Below, piece by piece: positions 44,030 to 54,390 of a DNA stretch of 64,000 nt (position 1 is its first letter; every line of letters begins with the position of its first letter). Position numbers and translations under genes: made by a program. The notes under the pieces are model-generated. The model ran no database searches and had not been told where the DNA came from. It saw only the letters and a program-made list of their open reading frames with translations. Source of the DNA: Vandiemenella viatica (taxonomy: Eukaryota > Arthropoda > Insecta > Orthoptera > Morabidae); the NCBI GenBank assembly GCA_031002005.1, contig JARYHS010008074.1, forward strand, positions 279,683,930 through 279,747,929, given 5' to 3'.

Positions 44030-44254
44030 GGAAGAATAAGGCAAATGAAAAAATTTAACTAGTGAAGTGAGTAAGTAGACAGAACCCAACTTTCTAAGAG
44101 ACTTTCGCGTTATAAATAAGTAAATTAGAGTATCAGCTAGCAAAAGGCGTCAGAAACAAAATGTCAGTGTTTGTGACCGCCAGCAGCAGACACTGATATA
44201 CCAAAATGTGAAAGAATACTATATTACTGAGTTTGAAGGAGATCTTAAAAAAAA

Positions 44255-44400
44255 TGGAGATCACATTTGAAGACATCTAAGAAATTAATCTCTTAAGAAC
44301 CACCTTTTCCAAGAAAAGCCGAATCCAAGAACAGACAATTGTGGACGGAGACAAGGAAAAAACTGTAAACGAATGCAGGAACATCACCATAGTTAATTCT
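44255..44400 (+). pseudogene. Possible LINE C-terminal remnant
   Basis: Conceptual reading gives DLKKNGDHI, stop, then NHLFQEKPNPRTDNCGRRQG and KNCKRMQEHH. This loosely matches the 'KKNG...FRxxxxxxKPxxRTGTxWTEERKxxHSERMKE' tail of RTE-like LINEs. Two stops and low similarity make this tentative. Confidence 0.2.
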
Positions 44401-44752
44401 CAATGAAGAAATCAGTTGAAGTAACGTGCTATGTAGGGATAATATTTCGAAAAAATACTTCTGAACTAAAAAAGTTATCAGAGTTACATAAATTATTTTG
44501 GTCTGTATTAAAACTGGGGAGACTATCCATCTGAGAACATAAATGGCATACTGAATTGACTGTCTGCAGCTTAGCCAACACGAGCAGATTAGTATTTATT
44601 CTAGCTATAAATTGCATATCCATTACTAAATTAAATATCATTGGCAATTTCAAAGGTGAAGTTTTTACAAAACGTTTTATATATTTCTGGGAGTTTCTTT
44701 TCTCAAAGTTTTTTTAAATTATGTTTGTTATAGTTTCGTTACAGGTGCATTC

Positions 44753-44816
44753 TTGTGGCTCAGGCGTTTATGTACCTAAATCGACTTCGAGATGAGTGGT
44801 TGTTGTTTCAGACCCT
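44753..44816 (+). mobile_element. tRNA-like SINE head
   Basis: TGGCTCAGGCG (44757-44767, fits the A-box consensus exactly) is followed at suitable spacing by GTTTCAGACCC (44804-44814, B-box-like). The acceptor stem does not pair, so this is a SINE head relic rather than a tRNA gene. No 3' body defined. Confidence 0.4.
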
Positions 44817-44819
44817 AGA

Positions 44820-45239
44820 TGAGTCAATATACTTGTGTACTTTAAACTGACCTTCCACCGTGACAATGTTTTTTTTCGATAAATTTAAAGAATTACGGTC
44901 ATAACTCAAGTGTAATGTAGCTGAAGTAACAAGGTACATAGAATAAATACTTAACAGTATTTTACATGTTAAACTCCCTAGGATAAACAAAGATCATACA
45001 ATCACTACAGTTCTCAAGTTCTGTCTTATTATATCTATCAAAATTGTACGAATTCGTTAGTTATCCCCAGTTTCTTCCTGCATGCAAGTTAACCATGGAA
45101 TGTCTGTAAGCACAACTGGAGCAAATGTTACCAAGAAAATATTTTCAGGAAACATATTACGTAAGTGTACAAAAGAACTTCTACCTCAAACCAATCGCAA
45201 CAGACTATATGTCTCTCAGGATCAAACTTATTATCTTTG
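44820..45239. other. Unassigned AT-rich sequence
   Basis: No recognised feature. Confidence 0.4.
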
Positions 45240-45600
45240 CGAAGAGTTAAAGGTGCCAGCCAGCAGAAAAATATTCCTGCTGGCGCCCTTAAACCGTGAT
45301 CGTGCCCAGAATGCGGCTGCGCGGGAGAAGACATAAAACCATCGCACCGGACCCGCGCCGCTCCGCCCGCTGTGTTTCGCAGAGTGCGTGTGGATAGGGG
45401 CCGCCAACTTTATGGCGACAAACATGCCACTTTATTGCGGCAATCCAAGGCGAGTGAGGCGTGACCGGGAGGCGAACAGCCCCGCGGGGACCATCGCGCA
45501 GGTTGGCTGCACTGGGACACTGACCCCGTTCGTCCGGACTCTGCTGTCTAGTTGGTTGCCTACAACACAGGCACAGTTCGTGTAGCGGGTTGCCTATTTG
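45240..45600. promoter_or_regulatory. GC/CpG-rich island
   Basis: A 360-bp island, one of the most GC-rich parts of the window. It contains two Caudal/Abd-B-like cores, AACTTTATGGCGAC and CACTTTATTGCGGC, about 25 bp apart, and an 8-bp inverted repeat (GCCAGCAG/CTGCTGGC) at its left edge. No frame is coherent enough to call a gene. Confidence 0.3.
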
Positions 45601-46669
45601 GCTGACACACTGAGGTAGCCGCCTAACCAGGTTCACTTATTGTTTAGCCTGTTTAAACAATACATGTCAAATGTTCCATAACACTTAACTTTCACAGTAG
45701 TTCAGAAATAAAGAGTTCAGTCTAGGGGAGCACATTACAAATACATTCACCGAGGGAGTAATCAGTTTTAATACAATGCGTTACATCTGAAGACAGCACG
45801 TGATTTCGATAACTCGTCAACTTGTTAGTTATACTGACCACAACCACAGCGTTGCTTGCCGAAACAGGAAATTTCGAATAAATAACTGCATTGATTTTAC
45901 TTGCATGTATATTGTTAAAAGGAAGTGTAAATTTCAAATGAATAAATGAATTTGATTTTATCGGAATTTATATTGATAGCGAGAAGTATGAATGCCATGT
46001 TAGCCACTTTAGCTAAAAAGCAATTGTATGTTGTGTAGTAGTGATAAAAAATTATAAAACAAGACAAAAATATAAAACCTAAAATGCGACGTCCGTTTAG
46101 ATGTAAATGTTTCATTTCGTTTATTTAGGACAACTGAATGCAGAAATTCATGTAAACAGACGAGGATAGATTTATGCTCTGTAATCTCCGTAGCTGTTGC
46201 TGAAATGAAGAAATTACATAGAATATTTTTGTTGACATAATAGAATATATAGGGAAGTTTATTTCAAACTCAAGACAATTTACACGAACCATAGGCAACC
46301 ATGAAATATATCAATCAAACAAATAATAGTTATTCGTTTTTTAATTTATACTTTAGGTAGAAGCTTCTGCATCACAGTAACAATTAAATTCAAATGCAGT
46401 ACTTTAAAAATATCTTAGCTAAATTCTCCGAGAATCTAATCAGAGAACGTTATCACGAAAATAATTAATAAAAATGGTAATAATTAATCGTTATTCATTT
46501 TTCCTTCGTAACGATTTCAGAACAGATTTATACTAAAACGATAGTTGATCCCCGACATTTTTGACAGGCGTTTGAACTAGTGCCAAATAATACTTAACAT
46601 TCGCGTGAAGAAATTATGATTAATAAATATGGAATAACTATAGTGTCATAACATCTGATGCCTTTTGCA
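45601..46669. other. Unassigned AT-rich sequence
   Basis: No recognised feature. Confidence 0.5.
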
Positions 46670-46950
46670 GAAGCCATGTTTACAAAATTCCACTTACTTT
46701 GCGTGCTAAGCACTTCTTCAATGTGTTACTACTGCCAACGTTTCGGCACAAAACTTAGAGCTTTTCTCAGGTCTATTTCGGGCTGGTTACACACCATCGT
46801 CGTTTGCCGGCATATTGGGCGAAATGTTGTATTTCCGGCAGCGAATTTAAACTGCTCCAACGATGGTGTTGTTGAGGTTTTCCCTCAGTGGCAGAAGAAT
46901 TCGGTTGTATATGATGGACTGCGTTTATCTGTGAGATCACACTTCCACAT
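46670..46950 (-). mobile_element. PLE-like tail fragment
   Basis: On the minus strand CCTGAGAAAAGCTCTAAG is followed by GTGCCGAAACGTTGG, the 'CCTGA...GCCGAAACGT' pattern seen near PLE 3' ends and at 19304-19340. No coding part remains. The assignment rests on this pattern alone. Confidence 0.3.
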
Positions 46951-48689
46951 TTGACTTACATCATAGCCATTTTTATTGAATTTATCGAGGTGTTTTGAAA
47001 ATTTCTGTATACTTCGTGTTTTTCGTTCTGAAAACCTATCAACATAGATAGCAATACATTTGATATTACCTGCAGAGAAAGAAAGCCATATTTGAGTTAT
47101 ACAAGAATCCGGACATAATAGCGCTATTTAAAGATAAGGAAAACTGAACAGTGATCTTGGATAATGGTAGTTATAAAGAAAATTGAGTGGATATGATCAG
47201 ACATGATGTAAAAAAACTAAACAAAGATCCAAGTGAAATATTGAGAAATCGACTAGAGATCGTGTATATAATTTAAATCTCGTGTTAACGGTGATACAAA
47301 CTAAACCAACCAGTAACCCAGTGATCATTGCCTTCCAAAATTATCTATGTCCAATTGTTATTGCAATAGACCCTCCAACATATGAACTAGCGAAAAAATT
47401 AGAATCACTTATAGGCTGCACAGAAGTTCGACTCATTTAGTAGACTGGATATAGTTGTTTTATTTTGTGGACATACGGATACTAACATATTGTTCTCTTT
47501 GTGCTGGCTGTGAGCATGTACGCAAACCGAAAAGGAATAAGTCTACACTTTTCATTTCACAATTGTATACTGGTGCAAACACGATGTTTGAAAACTAAAT
47601 AGCATCTAGATATAAAGTCGTTAATGGCAACAACAACAACGCTGAAAGCTGATCCCTAACAGCAGTGGCGCTGCATTGTGAAAGACAAGAGGATGATCCA
47701 TCTGAGTGGTTGTAGAGCGCTACTTCCCTCGGTCCGATTGATGCTAAAGGGACTGTTGGTGATTTACGTTTGTTCCTCGGCGGCTAAGCCGCATTAATAT
47801 TCAGCGAGTGTTCCCGTTGGGAGGGGATTACAGACAGCCCGGCCGCCGGGCCGATACTAGAGCTAAGCTCAGCTGAGACGAGCTGTGCTTGCGACGAATA
47901 AACAACACAGACAGCAGGGTGGGAACACTGATTAGTACTCCAGTACGACGATTGTCAAACGCTACCAAATAGCTATCGGTGTTCGATTAAGGTACTTGTT
48001 GCCACTTCCTTACGAGTATTTCACTTGAATTAAGAATTTTATTACCTTTCATGTGGTAGTGATTATTTTCGCTAAGATGTACCACATCAGTCGCTCTTAT
48101 TGATGTGAATTTAGTTTTTGTGCATTACTTCAACATTTTGATAAATATTTCGTCCAAGAATTTCTGATAGATTTTGAACTCGACGTTTTCCAAAACTTCG
48201 AGTTAGATATAATTTTTTCAAGTAAACCAACAAAACCATCCATAAAAAATACGAGAATAGCTAATGAGTAGTGACACATGAATTCGTGTACAGTTAACTA
48301 TTATACCTGAAAAGTGTTCTGCAACAGTATTCTGTGATTTATGAAATTTTGGTTAAACACAAATCTATACATAATTCTCGGGCGTCTTGATCATAATCAT
48401 TATTTTTCATTAGTTTCCTGTTCTATTTTCACAATAATAGATAAAAAATGTTAGATTATTTAGTACAATAATTCAGACGAAATGTTATATTACATTTATA
48501 CACATTGATAGAGGAAGTAAACTGCTTTTCTGACCATGCGTGGTAAAGCACGTTTAGAAGCATGCAGAGAATAATTAATTTTGCTTTGTTATATACAGTC
48601 TGAATCAATCCATTTTAAGCTGTTAATTACTTATTAAATCAACTTTAAATCAGGATACTGTGTAAGAACGGTTTTGCATATTAAAAGTA
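46951..48689. other. Unassigned, GC-rich island at 47630-47900
   Basis: AT-rich except for a GC-rich island holding a CCCGGC/GCCGGG inverted repeat, GGGATTACAG (Otx/Bicoid-type core) and CAGCTG. No gene or element recognised. Confidence 0.4.
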
Positions 48690-49689
48690 NNNNNNNNNNN
48701 NNNNNNNNNNNNNNNNNNNNNNNNNNNNNNNNNNNNNNNNNNNNNNNNNNNNNNNNNNNNNNNNNNNNNNNNNNNNNNNNNNNNNNNNNNNNNNNNNNNN
48801 NNNNNNNNNNNNNNNNNNNNNNNNNNNNNNNNNNNNNNNNNNNNNNNNNNNNNNNNNNNNNNNNNNNNNNNNNNNNNNNNNNNNNNNNNNNNNNNNNNNN
48901 NNNNNNNNNNNNNNNNNNNNNNNNNNNNNNNNNNNNNNNNNNNNNNNNNNNNNNNNNNNNNNNNNNNNNNNNNNNNNNNNNNNNNNNNNNNNNNNNNNNN
49001 NNNNNNNNNNNNNNNNNNNNNNNNNNNNNNNNNNNNNNNNNNNNNNNNNNNNNNNNNNNNNNNNNNNNNNNNNNNNNNNNNNNNNNNNNNNNNNNNNNNN
49101 NNNNNNNNNNNNNNNNNNNNNNNNNNNNNNNNNNNNNNNNNNNNNNNNNNNNNNNNNNNNNNNNNNNNNNNNNNNNNNNNNNNNNNNNNNNNNNNNNNNN
49201 NNNNNNNNNNNNNNNNNNNNNNNNNNNNNNNNNNNNNNNNNNNNNNNNNNNNNNNNNNNNNNNNNNNNNNNNNNNNNNNNNNNNNNNNNNNNNNNNNNNN
49301 NNNNNNNNNNNNNNNNNNNNNNNNNNNNNNNNNNNNNNNNNNNNNNNNNNNNNNNNNNNNNNNNNNNNNNNNNNNNNNNNNNNNNNNNNNNNNNNNNNNN
49401 NNNNNNNNNNNNNNNNNNNNNNNNNNNNNNNNNNNNNNNNNNNNNNNNNNNNNNNNNNNNNNNNNNNNNNNNNNNNNNNNNNNNNNNNNNNNNNNNNNNN
49501 NNNNNNNNNNNNNNNNNNNNNNNNNNNNNNNNNNNNNNNNNNNNNNNNNNNNNNNNNNNNNNNNNNNNNNNNNNNNNNNNNNNNNNNNNNNNNNNNNNNN
49601 NNNNNNNNNNNNNNNNNNNNNNNNNNNNNNNNNNNNNNNNNNNNNNNNNNNNNNNNNNNNNNNNNNNNNNNNNNNNNNNNNNNNNNNNN
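48690..49689. other. Assembly gap (1,000 N)
   Basis: Exactly 1,000 undetermined bases. The round length suggests a placeholder rather than a measured gap. Open frames reported across it are meaningless. Confidence 0.98.
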
Positions 49690-49799
49690 AATATTTCTGA
49701 CAACTCGCGTTGGTGTAAATGCTTAAATCTGCCGAAGGCGCTGCCAAAATTCGATACTATAATAGCGACTAACGAAAGATTTTTCTTTGGATAAAAAAT

Positions 49800-50030
49800 T
49801 ACGTTCGCTGCTCCTGCTCCGGGCACGAATCCCGGCAGGCGCAGGAATTTTGAGAGTTGTGTTTAATCATATGAGCTATGCCAGGACGCTCCGTGGTTCG
49901 GATTCCACTTTAAACTGTAGGTCCCAGAGGAAAGGAACTGGCCGTCCTACCTCTGACACAATGGCTTAGTATGCCTCCTTCTGGAGGATCCAACCAACCT
50001 TCGGGTTGTGGACTAAGTTAAGTTAAAAAA
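49800..50030 (+). mobile_element. Unclassified interspersed repeat (SINE-like)
   Basis: A B-box-like GGGCACGAATCCC at about 49822-49834 is followed by GAGCTATGCCAGGACGCTCC (49872-49891), which recurs as GAGCTATGCCAGGATGTTC at 57468-57486 with a comparable upstream context. Identity at family level is not established. Confidence 0.4.
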
Positions 50031-50169
50031 TTACGTTGTGAAGTACCATTGCTTAGTTTAGTGGCAGTGCCTACGTGGTTTTTTCCACTGATCGCCAAAT
50101 AAATTGACCATGTAGCTCTTTCTCGACTCATGGGAATTTCTATCAGCGGCTTTATTACTGTACCCCATT

Positions 50170-50370
50170 GAGTCTAAGGAATGCTTAATTAGAACAGCCA
50201 GAGACTAAACCGGCCACGTGAGTTGCCATACTGCTCGCTATTAGGTAATTGAGGTAATTGTGGTCCTGCGGTTGCATCGCGGACACCGATACGCTGCATA
50301 GCAGAACGGCGACAGGCCTGCTCCTGACGTCTAGTGCTGTGTTGTGGTTCATTATCAAGCCAACTCTGTG
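50170..50370. promoter_or_regulatory. Homeodomain/E-box motif cluster
   Basis: Within 90 bp: CTTAATTAG (50184-50192), CACGTG (50215-50220) and a tandem 9-mer GGTAATTGAGGTAATTG (50244-50260). The island is more GC-rich than its flanks. Motifs of this kind are bound by homeodomain and bHLH factors. The function is inferred. Confidence 0.35.
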
Positions 50371-50379
50371 TTTAGAATA

Positions 50380-52380
50380 CTATATCGCGGATCTTTTTTA
50401 ATACGAATTCTTGTAACGTATACATGGTGACTGACGTTATACTGTAAAGTATGACCAGTAAGACTTGCAAGATACGTTTGTGTTTTCTTTAAAAATAGAT
50501 TATATTACTCATCAGATTATTATAAATAAGAAATGTACAAAAGCATGTTTCTGTTCTCAAAAATCAAGCTTTGTACTCTTTCGTTAATTTCCGCACCAAA
50601 ATCGGCTTATATTGAAATTGGGGGTAGATTTGCTGAGTTTATTCTTCCTTTGTCTACCATAACTTCTTTCGTAAGTACGTGGGATGAAGAACATCAAATG
50701 TTTATTATTTGATTTTAGCTAGAATAGTGGATGCCCCGACTTTAGGATGCAAGTACATGTTAATATTACGCAGAGTTGAGTGAACCAGTTGTTGCTCTAT
50801 CTGCAGTGTGTGTGGATTTGTTTTTTCCACCGCAGTCCCTATATGGCAGGCCCTGTGTACCACCATCCTCACAGATAATTCGTGTTTTAGCGCCTGTGAT
50901 TACTTTTTCTACTCCTGTTTAATTAACTTTTTTGTTTGTGCGTGTCAATATTTGTGGTTTTCCGTTACCCATTCAGAACAAAAAAATTCTCACCTTCGAG
51001 TGGAACGATATAGTTATTTCGTTGACACCGCTGTACTGTTCATATTCCTCCTAACTTTACATTTCTGCCGCTGGACCGACAACGACAGAAGAAATTAAAC
51101 ACAGACAATGCCGATTTATTTGGAGATTACAAAGTATTCATGCATCTTTTTAGAATTATTCATTAAGTAAACTCTTATATTAACAGAAAATTATTTATGT
51201 GGAAAAAAGTACCTAATTTGTTGTGCGAAAAAAAAAAGATCCCGAACGAAGTTTCTGTCTTGTTGATTTAAAACTGATTTACGCTTACTACTACAGACTT
51301 ATAATTTTTCAGTTAAATAAATATGTAGGTAGCAAAAAATGAGAAATAGTAATCACTTATCCTGATTTGTTATACTGTTTTCATTACTACACGCATGCAG
51401 TTATTTCCTTCGTATAAACCTAACTCATAATGTAAAGCAGTATGCAAGTAGTAAGCGCACATGTAAAAGAAAAAAATTCTTGAAATACCTCGTTTCAATG
51501 TATGCAATGTTTATTTTTATCGAAATTATTATTTTTTTATCGGCACTGAAGTTTAAGACTGAACTATGAAGTCCAATAAGTGTTGTAAAGGTCATATATC
51601 ACGCCAACGTGAATGAACATGTAATTATTATCGTATTTTTATTAGATGTATATTTTTATGGATAATTGTAATAATAGTATCGTTTTTGAGTATCCTTGGC
51701 AGCAAAGAAAAAAGCGTTCCTTGGAATTGCGGTGACTAAGAATGGACGGGATGGAAAAAGATTGACGCGATGATGCTTTTTTTAAGGCGGCACATGAGCT
51801 ACGAAAGAATTATAAATGAATGGACCTTAAGTTCTGAGAATTATAATTTTATTGAGGAATAAATTGAGTACAGTATAATTGCGTAAAAAGGTATTGAGTA
51901 AATGTGAAGTTTAATGAAATCTAAGTAATTAATGTTCATGAACAAATAGTACAATATCTTAGTAGACGAGAGAAGGTGGAGTCTGAATATATTATTTCAG
52001 GTAATGGAAACTCTATTGGTAGACAATATTACTGAATAGATCACGTCATAAGCTGGACAAACAATAACAGAAGGTGCAAAATATCATCTTTGATAAGAGG
52101 ATACAGGCAAGGAGTACTGTGACTAAACAACTGTATCGAAACGCGGTCTGGAGTAGTAACATATGTGCAATGTATTTAGTAAGTTAAAAGTAGTTAAAGT
52201 TCAAAAGGATTTCTAAAAAGAATTCGGCGAGCGTAGGAACGTTACAGTGTGTCTCTTTACTTGTCTCAAAACACAACTCCTTCATAAACTGAGAAATTGG
52301 ATTTTTTTGTGGAAGATGCACAATCCCGCAACAGCAAAATGCCGGGGAACAGTTGTATTAGATTGCGTGTGCCGTGCCCC
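50380..52380. other. Unassigned AT-rich sequence
   Basis: A 96-codon frame at 50808-51098 (Cys/Phe-rich, hydrophobic) has no recognised motif or splice context. Nothing else seen. Confidence 0.45.
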
Positions 52381-52389
52381 TACTCAGTA

Positions 52390-52800
52390 GTGCGATGGTG
52401 TGAAGTGTCTTCCTGCTCACTAGCTCCATTACCACCTCGCCGTTACAACCTTATTTATTAGTTCCGTAATTGGGCTCTTGTCGACCGTAACGCCTGCCAT
52501 CTCGTACACAATTAAAGCGGAGCACTAGACACACTGGCTGGCTGGCTTCTGTTTTCCTACCTTGAACACTGTTTGCAGGAGAGGCAAGCGGCGGAGCGGC
52601 ACGCATTGCAGACAGAATTGCATCGCTGGCAGAGGAGAGCGGCTTCTGGTTCGGCGGCCACAGGGCAATTAACGTCTCCATAAATCACCTGGCAAACAGG
52701 TGCGGGGCACAAACAGCCTGGCAGCGGCTCCAGGCATCTCCAGAGGGAGACATGCCCCTGGGACGCCTCGGCGCGTTACAACTAGCGGACGAAAATATCT
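52390..52800. promoter_or_regulatory. GC-rich island with inverted E-box pair
   Basis: A 400-bp GC-rich island. CACCTG-gcaaa-CAGGTG at 52686-52702 is a symmetric pair of E-box/Snail-type sites, preceded by GGGCAATTAACG and CATAAATCA (homeodomain-type cores). A 76-codon minus-strand frame overlaps but has no recognised motif. An enhancer-like role is inferred. Confidence 0.35.
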
Positions 52801-53499
52801 CTCGGTTACGTTTTAAAAACAGCGTTTGGAATTAACTGCTGACAAATAGAACGGTCATTGCAGCCAGTAGGCTAATCAGACTCATCACGCTAAAATCCAT
52901 AGATTAAAATATTTTTTTAACTTGAAACTGTGACACATGATTAATCTGGATATATTCAAACTGTGTACCATACGTGGTTGTCTACACTATCAGTGCAGTG
53001 CAGTGCACTTAAGTACCATTTGCTGATGAGTACCAAACTAAATCGCTATACGCAGGAATTACGGTGCCGTTGTCAGAGGAAGATACAAATTTCCCTCCGG
53101 TAGTGCAACAGTGGTAGACATGTGATGTACTTCGTCATAAATGTGGTGATATGTACGAAGATTAAATTTCATCCAACACAGAAGAAAATCTAGTCAGTGT
53201 GGCTACCCGATCACGCCCTGGTGAATAACATCACATTACAGGGAATTGTATGCTCTATTTAATGTTCACTGTTCTAATGCGGTTACTAAAGGATTAGCAA
53301 ACTATTCTTGTTTGATTGTGGTGTTCACTTGGCGTCAAAAAACTGTATGTTAATTATTCGTGATAATTTATTCGATTAATAACAGGTTCAAAATTTTTTA
53401 TTGAAGTTTAAATATCGCAAAGGAAAAAATTTATAAATTTGTTTATTCATCTATCTGCATCAATAAATGAAACCGTGTATATAACGTACAAAAAAACTC
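52801..53499. other. Unassigned AT-rich sequence
   Basis: No recognised feature. Confidence 0.45.
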
Positions 53500-53832
53500 A
53501 AGAACTACCGAGCCTTGGATCTGGTGTATGCGGAGCCGCTTCAGTGCTAGGTTCCAAGATTAACTTAGTTGGAACCCGCTACTCTTTGTTCATGAGGTTA
53601 CCCATAGTCGGATCTCACGGTTTCCTTGTATACAGTCCTAAAAGTGATATGTGTTTCTCAGAACTTCGGTGGCCTCATATTTAGTAGCATGCCGTGTCTC
53701 TAGTCAATGTTCAGCAATTGCTGATTTTGACGGCTGCTGTAACTCGATGTGACCGTTCTTCGATCGTAGGAATAGTCTGCCCGACGTATGCTTTTCCGCA
53801 CTCGCACAGTATGTGATATAAGACAAGTTTCC
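53500..53832 (-). pseudogene. PLE GIY-YIG endonuclease relic, inverted
   Basis: The minus strand reads LVLYHILCECGKAYVGQT, IPTIEERSHR and, after stops, YEATEVLRNTYHF, EIRL, SGFQLS and SWNLAL. Motif order matches the first PLE (GVY...IGQT...IEER...EIRL...LSEAW). LY and YVG stand at the two GIY-YIG signature positions. At least four in-frame stops. The domain is inverted relative to the PLE pieces on its right. Confidence 0.75.
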
Positions 53833-53833
53833 T

Positions 53834-54250
53834 ATGTCCGAGATAATCTTTGACAGAATTCAACGCCGACAAAACATCAAGTGGGTTTACCGCCCGCCAG
53901 CCAAGATTAAAACACTACTTAGCTCGGATAAAGATGATCACAATCCCTTTCCTGCGGTCACCTATATAATAACAAGTACTAATTTAATTGCGTGTGCAGA
54001 GTCGAGCAGTGGATAACAGGAAGGCCGCCATGCTTTGAGAAGCAGGTTTTGGGGGCTCCCCCATAGGAAAAAAAAAGACTGGCCCAGCAGTCGCGTCCTG
54101 GACTGCGCTCCTCCCACCGGCCATCAGACGCAACCTGAAGATGGTGGCGCGTTACAACCGTCGAAAATTTATTCACCACGATCAATTGATCCGGCCGCAT
54201 GCCCGAGAGATCTTCAAGCATCAGATTCTCAGGGAAAACCTACGATTATG
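53834..54250 (+). mobile_element. PLE linker and 3' tail, plus strand
   Basis: From 53834 the plus strand reads RRQNIKWVYRPPAKIKTLLS then SDKDD, the linker that normally sits just before the GIY-YIG domain in PLE proteins. Further right, ACCTGAAGATGGTGGCGCG and CCGTCGAAA (54133-54166) resemble PLE tails. The nuclease domain that should lie between or after them is found instead on the minus strand at 53500-53832, so the element was rearranged by inversion. Confidence 0.6.
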
Positions 54251-54390
54251 TAACACTTAGCGAAACACAAAAAATAGTACAATTTGATGTGATACGAAAA
54301 AAAAAAATATCTTGCGACCTTTGATAGGAATGATTCTTTCAAGAATATCTGTTTATAAAATTACAAATAGGAGGATTATAGCAAAATAAA

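Noticed and set aside
48650..49826. Three 350-381 codon frames
   Set aside because: They run through the 1,000-N gap; the translation is unknown residues.
50808..51098. 96-codon Cys/Phe-rich frame
   Set aside because: No splice signals, no recognised motif, and composition typical of T-rich intergenic DNA.
54133..54166. Hammerhead ribozyme in the second PLE tail
   Set aside because: CTGAAGA and GAAA are present but the intervening sequence forms only a 3-bp stem; too weak to call.
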